Shown here: one piece after another, positions 4,250 through 6,581 of the stretch
How the letters are laid out: the number at the start of each line of letters is the position of its first letter
Numbering within the stretch: position 1 is the first letter of the stretch
Origin: DAORHV01 sp964448405
Lineage (GTDB): Bacteria; Patescibacteriota; Gracilibacteria; Peribacterales; Peribacteraceae
Assembly: GCA_964448405.1 (NCBI GenBank)
Contig: CAYUVW010000045.1
Span: 1 to 6,581 of the forward strand
Reading direction: 5' to 3'
Length of the DNA stretch: 6,581 nt
Translations under genes and position numbers: made by a program
Notes under the pieces: model-generated
Told to the model about the DNA's origin: nothing
Seen by the model: the letters and a program-made list of their open reading frames with translations, nothing else
Database searches by the model: none

Positions 4250-5662
4250 ATGTCGACCGCCGCATCCCCTGCTACGCAACGTTCGCAATCGTGGTTACAC
4301 CGATGGACGATCGGGTTGTTCGAGCCGTCGCCGGGAACGCTGTTGTCGCAAGGCGCCGACGTACTCATGGCCGGTGGCGCCTCCATTGTGCTGTTCGTCT
4401 TGCTGAAGATCTTCGTTGCCAAAACCGCGGATTCCCACTCATGGGGTGCGGCGCTGTACTACGCATCGTTCCTGGTGAACTACCCGCACTTCGCCGCGTC
4501 GTACCAGCTGCTGTACCGCGACGCCGGTACACACTTTTTCTCGTTTCGCAGCCGACCGTGGTTCGCGCTACGGCTGTGGTGGGCCGGCTTGGGCGTGCCG
4601 CTCCTGCTGCTCTCGTACTTCGTGTTCGCACTGTCCCAAGACAGCATCGTCCTGCTGGGCTACATCGTGAACGCCATGTACTTCTTCGTCGGCTGGCACT
4701 ACGTGAAACAAATTTTCGGCTGCGTGATCGTGCTGTCGGCAGCGCGCGGCATTACCTACGCCGCATGGGAACGCTGGGCAATATTGGTGCCGCTGTATTC
4801 GCTGTGGCTGCTGCAATACGTGGCGGCGAACTCCACCGGCGTCACCAAGATGTTCATCGATATTCCCTACTCGAGCCTGCACCTGCCCATGTTCGTAATC
4901 AGTGCGTTTGCGCTGGTGCTGATTGTTTCCACGCTGGCGATGTTCGCCATGTTCGGCTGGCGATTCCAGCAGAAGCGCCCGCTTCCGCCGCTGTCGGCAA
5001 CGGTGGCGATTTTGTCGATTTACGTGTGGTTCATGCCGGTGTACTCCAACCCGTACTTCACCATGATCATTCCGTTCTTCCATTCGTTGCAGTACCTGCT
5101 CTTCGTGCTGGTGTACAAGCGCAATGAATCGCTGCTTGCGGTGCCGGAAACAACATCCACGCCGACCAAGCGCACGTCACGCCGACGCCTTACATTGGTT
5201 GGATCGATACTCTTCCTGGTGTTGCCGGTACTCCTGATTGCAGGATCGGTGACCGGTGGATTTACCAACCGACTCGAAGATGCCATGGTCGCCACCTACG
5301 GCATGTTGATGGTGGTGTCGTCGTCGCTGTGGCTCACCACGGTCTGCATTGCAGCGGCAACGGCGATTGTGGTGCTTGCACTGCAGCTTGTGTCCCACAA
5401 AAGCGCACTGTGGTACTTCTTGTCGTTCATTGCCCAAATGTTGCTGCTGGGCGCACTGCTCTTCAGCGTTGTGCCGACGATTCTGGACATTCTGGCCCGC
5501 AACTCGCTGTTGCCACAGGCCATGATCTACAACGCCAAAACGTTCGGAGCATCGTTCTATCTGTTCGCGTTTATGATCTTCGTGAACATCCACCACTACT
5601 TCGTGGACAACGTGTTGTGGCGGCGCGACAACCCCAACATCCGCCAGTATCTCTTTCATTAG
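4250..5662 (+). CDS. Large polytopic membrane protein with conserved-looking histidines, function unknown
   Basis: A 470-residue membrane protein with about ten to twelve hydrophobic segments, from residues 37-56 to a last one near 433-447. Polar motifs at the membrane edges stand out: VNYPHF (76-81, His80), GWHYVKQIFG (148-157, His150), PFFHSLQYL (275-283, His278) and, at the C-terminus, NIHHYFVDNVLWRR (446-459, His448, His449, Asp453). Histidine and aspartate next to helices could bind a metal, as in membrane desaturase- or hydroxylase-type enzymes, but the spacings match no family I can name. A basic, hydrophilic loop (about 288-313, ending RTSRRR) divides it into two halves. The ATG at 4250 is chosen because TACGCT ends 7 bases before it; the open frame further upstream overlaps the divergent small membrane protein gene. 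The release-factor-like gene follows after 33 bases and probably shares its transcript. Confidence 0.85.
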   Translation: MSTAASPATQRSQSWLHRWTIGLFEPSPGTLLSQGADVLMAGGASIVLFVLLKIFVAKTADSHSWGAALYYASFLVNYPHFAASYQLLYRDAGTHFFSFRSRPWFALRLWWAGLGVPLLLLSYFVFALSQDSIVLLGYIVNAMYFFVGWHYVKQIFGCVIVLSAARGITYAAWERWAILVPLYSLWLLQYVAANSTGVTKMFIDIPYSSLHLPMFVISAFALVLIVSTLAMFAMFGWRFQQKRPLPPLSATVAILSIYVWFMPVYSNPYFTMIIPFFHSLQYLLFVLVYKRNESLLAVPETTSTPTKRTSRRRLTLVGSILFLVLPVLLIAGSVTGGFTNRLEDAMVATYGMLMVVSSSLWLTTVCIAAATAIVVLALQLVSHKSALWYFLSFIAQMLLLGALLFSVVPTILDILARNSLLPQAMIYNAKTFGASFYLFAFMIFVNIHHYFVDNVLWRRDNPNIRQYLFH

Positions 5663-5678
5663 CGAGCGAGTGCTTGCT
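5661..5678 (+). repeat. Small hairpin between the membrane protein and GGQ protein genes
   Basis: AGCGAGC (5661-5667) pairs with GCTTGCT (5672-5678), seven pairs with one G-T wobble and a four-base loop. It begins inside the stop codon of the upstream gene and no T-run follows, so it does not look like a terminator. It could protect an RNA end or modulate expression of the second gene. Confidence 0.35.
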
Positions 5679-5695
5679 CTGCCCCACCCTCCGGT

Positions 5696-6094
5696 ATGGC
5701 GTTCCCCGTCGAGCTTCCTCCACCGCTACTGGCTTTGGCGAACGAGTTGGGCCTGCGTACCGAGGACGTAGAAGAAGCGTTCGTGCGTGGTTCGGGCAAG
5801 GGCGGGCAGAAAATGAACAAGACTTCCAGTACGGTGCAGCTTCGGCACGTACCGACCGGACTGGAAGTGCGCGTGCAATTTCATCGTGAGCAAAGCCGCA
5901 ACCGTCTGAGCGCCTGGAAATTATTGATCCTCAAATTGGAAGAACGAATCAAGGGAAAGCAATCCAAGCGGCAACAAGAAGTCTTTAAACTACGCAAACA
6001 GAAGCAACGCCGGTCGCGGAAGGCTAAGAACAAGATGCTGAAGGCGAAGCATTTCCGCAGCGACATTAAAGAGAATCGGCGGCGGGTAGATTAG
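5696..6094 (+). CDS. Short GGQ-domain release-factor-like protein, probable ribosome-rescue peptidyl-tRNA hydrolase
   Basis: A 132-residue cytoplasmic protein built on the class-I release factor catalytic domain: RGSGKGGQKMNKTSSTV (31-47), with the GGQ loop at 36-38, then VQLRHVPTGLEVRVQFHREQ (47-66) and SRNRLSAWKLL (67-77). Gly-Gly-Gln is the element that hydrolyses peptidyl-tRNA in the ribosomal A site. The codon-recognition domains of RF1 and RF2 are absent. The C-terminal half (about 82-132) is very rich in Lys and Arg, as in ArfB/YaeJ, whose basic tail enters the empty mRNA channel of stalled ribosomes. In size and plan it also resembles mitochondrial MTRFR (C12orf65). Release of nascent chains from stalled ribosomes is therefore likely, though the exact substrate is not known. 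There is no Shine-Dalgarno sequence or -10 near the ATG, which fits co-transcription with the gene 33 bases upstream. Its stop overlaps the convergent mltG stop. Confidence 0.9.
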   Translation: MAFPVELPPPLLALANELGLRTEDVEEAFVRGSGKGGQKMNKTSSTVQLRHVPTGLEVRVQFHREQSRNRLSAWKLLILKLEERIKGKQSKRQQEVFKLRKQKQRRSRKAKNKMLKAKHFRSDIKENRRRVD

Positions 6095-6581
6095 TCCTGA
6101 TTACGCAGGTACGTCTCGATGTTCGCCAAGTGCCCCTCGTACGTTTCTGAGCAATGAATCTGCCTATCATTGTCGTGCAGGTAAAACAAACACTTGGTTT
6201 CTTCGGAATGCAGCACGGCATCGATGGCATCCAAGCCGGGATTGGAGATGGGCTGCGGCGGCAGTCCTTTGTACATGTAGGTATTGAACGGCGAATCGAT
6301 CTTCTTCACCGCAATATTAATTGGCGCCCACGAACCGGAACCGGTATCGCCACGTAGGTACTGCAACGTGGCATCCACTTCCAGCGGCATATTGATGAGC
6401 AGGCGGTTCCACAGCACACCCGCAATCATGGACATGTCGGACTGACCGCCCGCCTCGCGCTGGATGATGCTGGCGAGTTTTATAGCCGTGTCGTACTTGA
6501 TGTTCGCGTCACGCAGACTGGTCACATACGGCGCAAAGTTGTCGTTGAAGCGGTTGATGAAGCGCTTGGTGACGGCCAGCA
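6091..6581 (-). CDS. mltG: Endolytic murein transglycosylase MltG, C-terminal part (5' end outside window)
   Basis: The last 162 residues of a YceG/MltG-family protein; the frame is open to the right window edge, so the start and the N-terminal membrane anchor are not visible. The family cleaves nascent peptidoglycan strands at the outer face of the inner membrane and releases them from the synthase. Signature stretches are KLASIIQREAGG, whose Glu (codon 6454-6456) matches the catalytic glutamate, GVLWNRLLINMPLEVDATL (where the family usually has NRL...MPLQ.DPT), SPFNTYMYKGLPPQPISNPG (family: SPYNTY...GLPPGPI.NPG) and, near the end, FYLHDNDRQIHCSETYEGH, where an H.FS.T..EH pattern is usual. 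The C-terminus is complete, ending in a TAA that overlaps the TAG of the convergent GGQ-protein gene. The catalytic part is intact as far as seen. Confidence 0.92.
   Translation of the reverse strand, partial: LAVTKRFINRFNDNFAPYVTSLRDANIKYDTAIKLASIIQREAGGQSDMSMIAGVLWNRLLINMPLEVDATLQYLRGDTGSGSWAPINIAVKKIDSPFNTYMYKGLPPQPISNPGLDAIDAVLHSEETKCLFYLHDNDRQIHCSETYEGHLANIETYLRNQD

Noticed and set aside
4171..4422. 84-codon upstream extension of the small membrane protein
   Set aside because: It overlaps the start of the divergent gene and would put a polar stretch before an otherwise ordinary hydrophobic N-terminus.
6091..6525. GTG at 6525 as the start of mltG
   Set aside because: The frame is open to the window edge and the 18 residues before it continue an MltG-like sequence, so this is an internal codon of a gene cut by the window.

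Overview
The window reads as ordinary, tightly packed bacterial chromosome: seven protein genes, two of them cut by the window edges, one gene-free stretch of about 380 bases, and no tRNA, rRNA, CRISPR array or insertion sequence that I can recognise. The DNA looks GC-rich and UGA is used as a stop, at the end of the aldo/keto reductase gene and of the large membrane protein gene. The organism cannot be named from this. The large membrane protein ends in a cysteine-bearing motif (NPSCYAYPTENNC) that I associate from memory with membrane glycosyltransferases of candidate-phyla (Patescibacteria/CPR) genomes. That is a low-confidence placement.

Layout. On the minus strand, 1-2170 holds a glycosylation pair: a large polytopic membrane protein of GT-C type (580 residues), then a family-2 glycosyltransferase (start visible, 3' part outside the window), joined by an ATGA stop/start overlap. 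Together they look like a module that charges a lipid carrier with a sugar in the cytoplasm and transfers it on the outer face of the membrane. Diverging from it at 2235 is a Tas-type aldo/keto reductase. Next come 379 bases without a gene (3276-3654), unusually rich in inverted repeats, with one very strong hairpin, a G-tract cluster on the minus strand and a possible weak terminator. At 4170/4250 a small membrane protein (minus strand, 171 residues) and a large histidine-bearing membrane protein (plus strand, 470 residues) diverge; I recognise neither. The larger is followed after 33 bases by a short GGQ-domain release-factor-like protein, probably a ribosome-rescue factor. Its stop codon overlaps the stop of the last gene, the convergent C-terminal part of the endolytic murein transglycosylase MltG.

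The most interesting signal is at the gene starts. None of the six visible starts has a Shine-Dalgarno sequence. Each of the four genes at the 5' end of a transcription unit has a -10-like hexamer (TACCAT, TAGCCT, CATACT, TACGCT) ending 7 or 8 bases before its ATG, and a fifth copy (TACGCT, 7 bases) precedes the coupled glycosyltransferase. This is the layout of leaderless transcription and it also fixes the start codons chosen here. The second item is the folded gene-free region, a candidate for an undescribed structured RNA.
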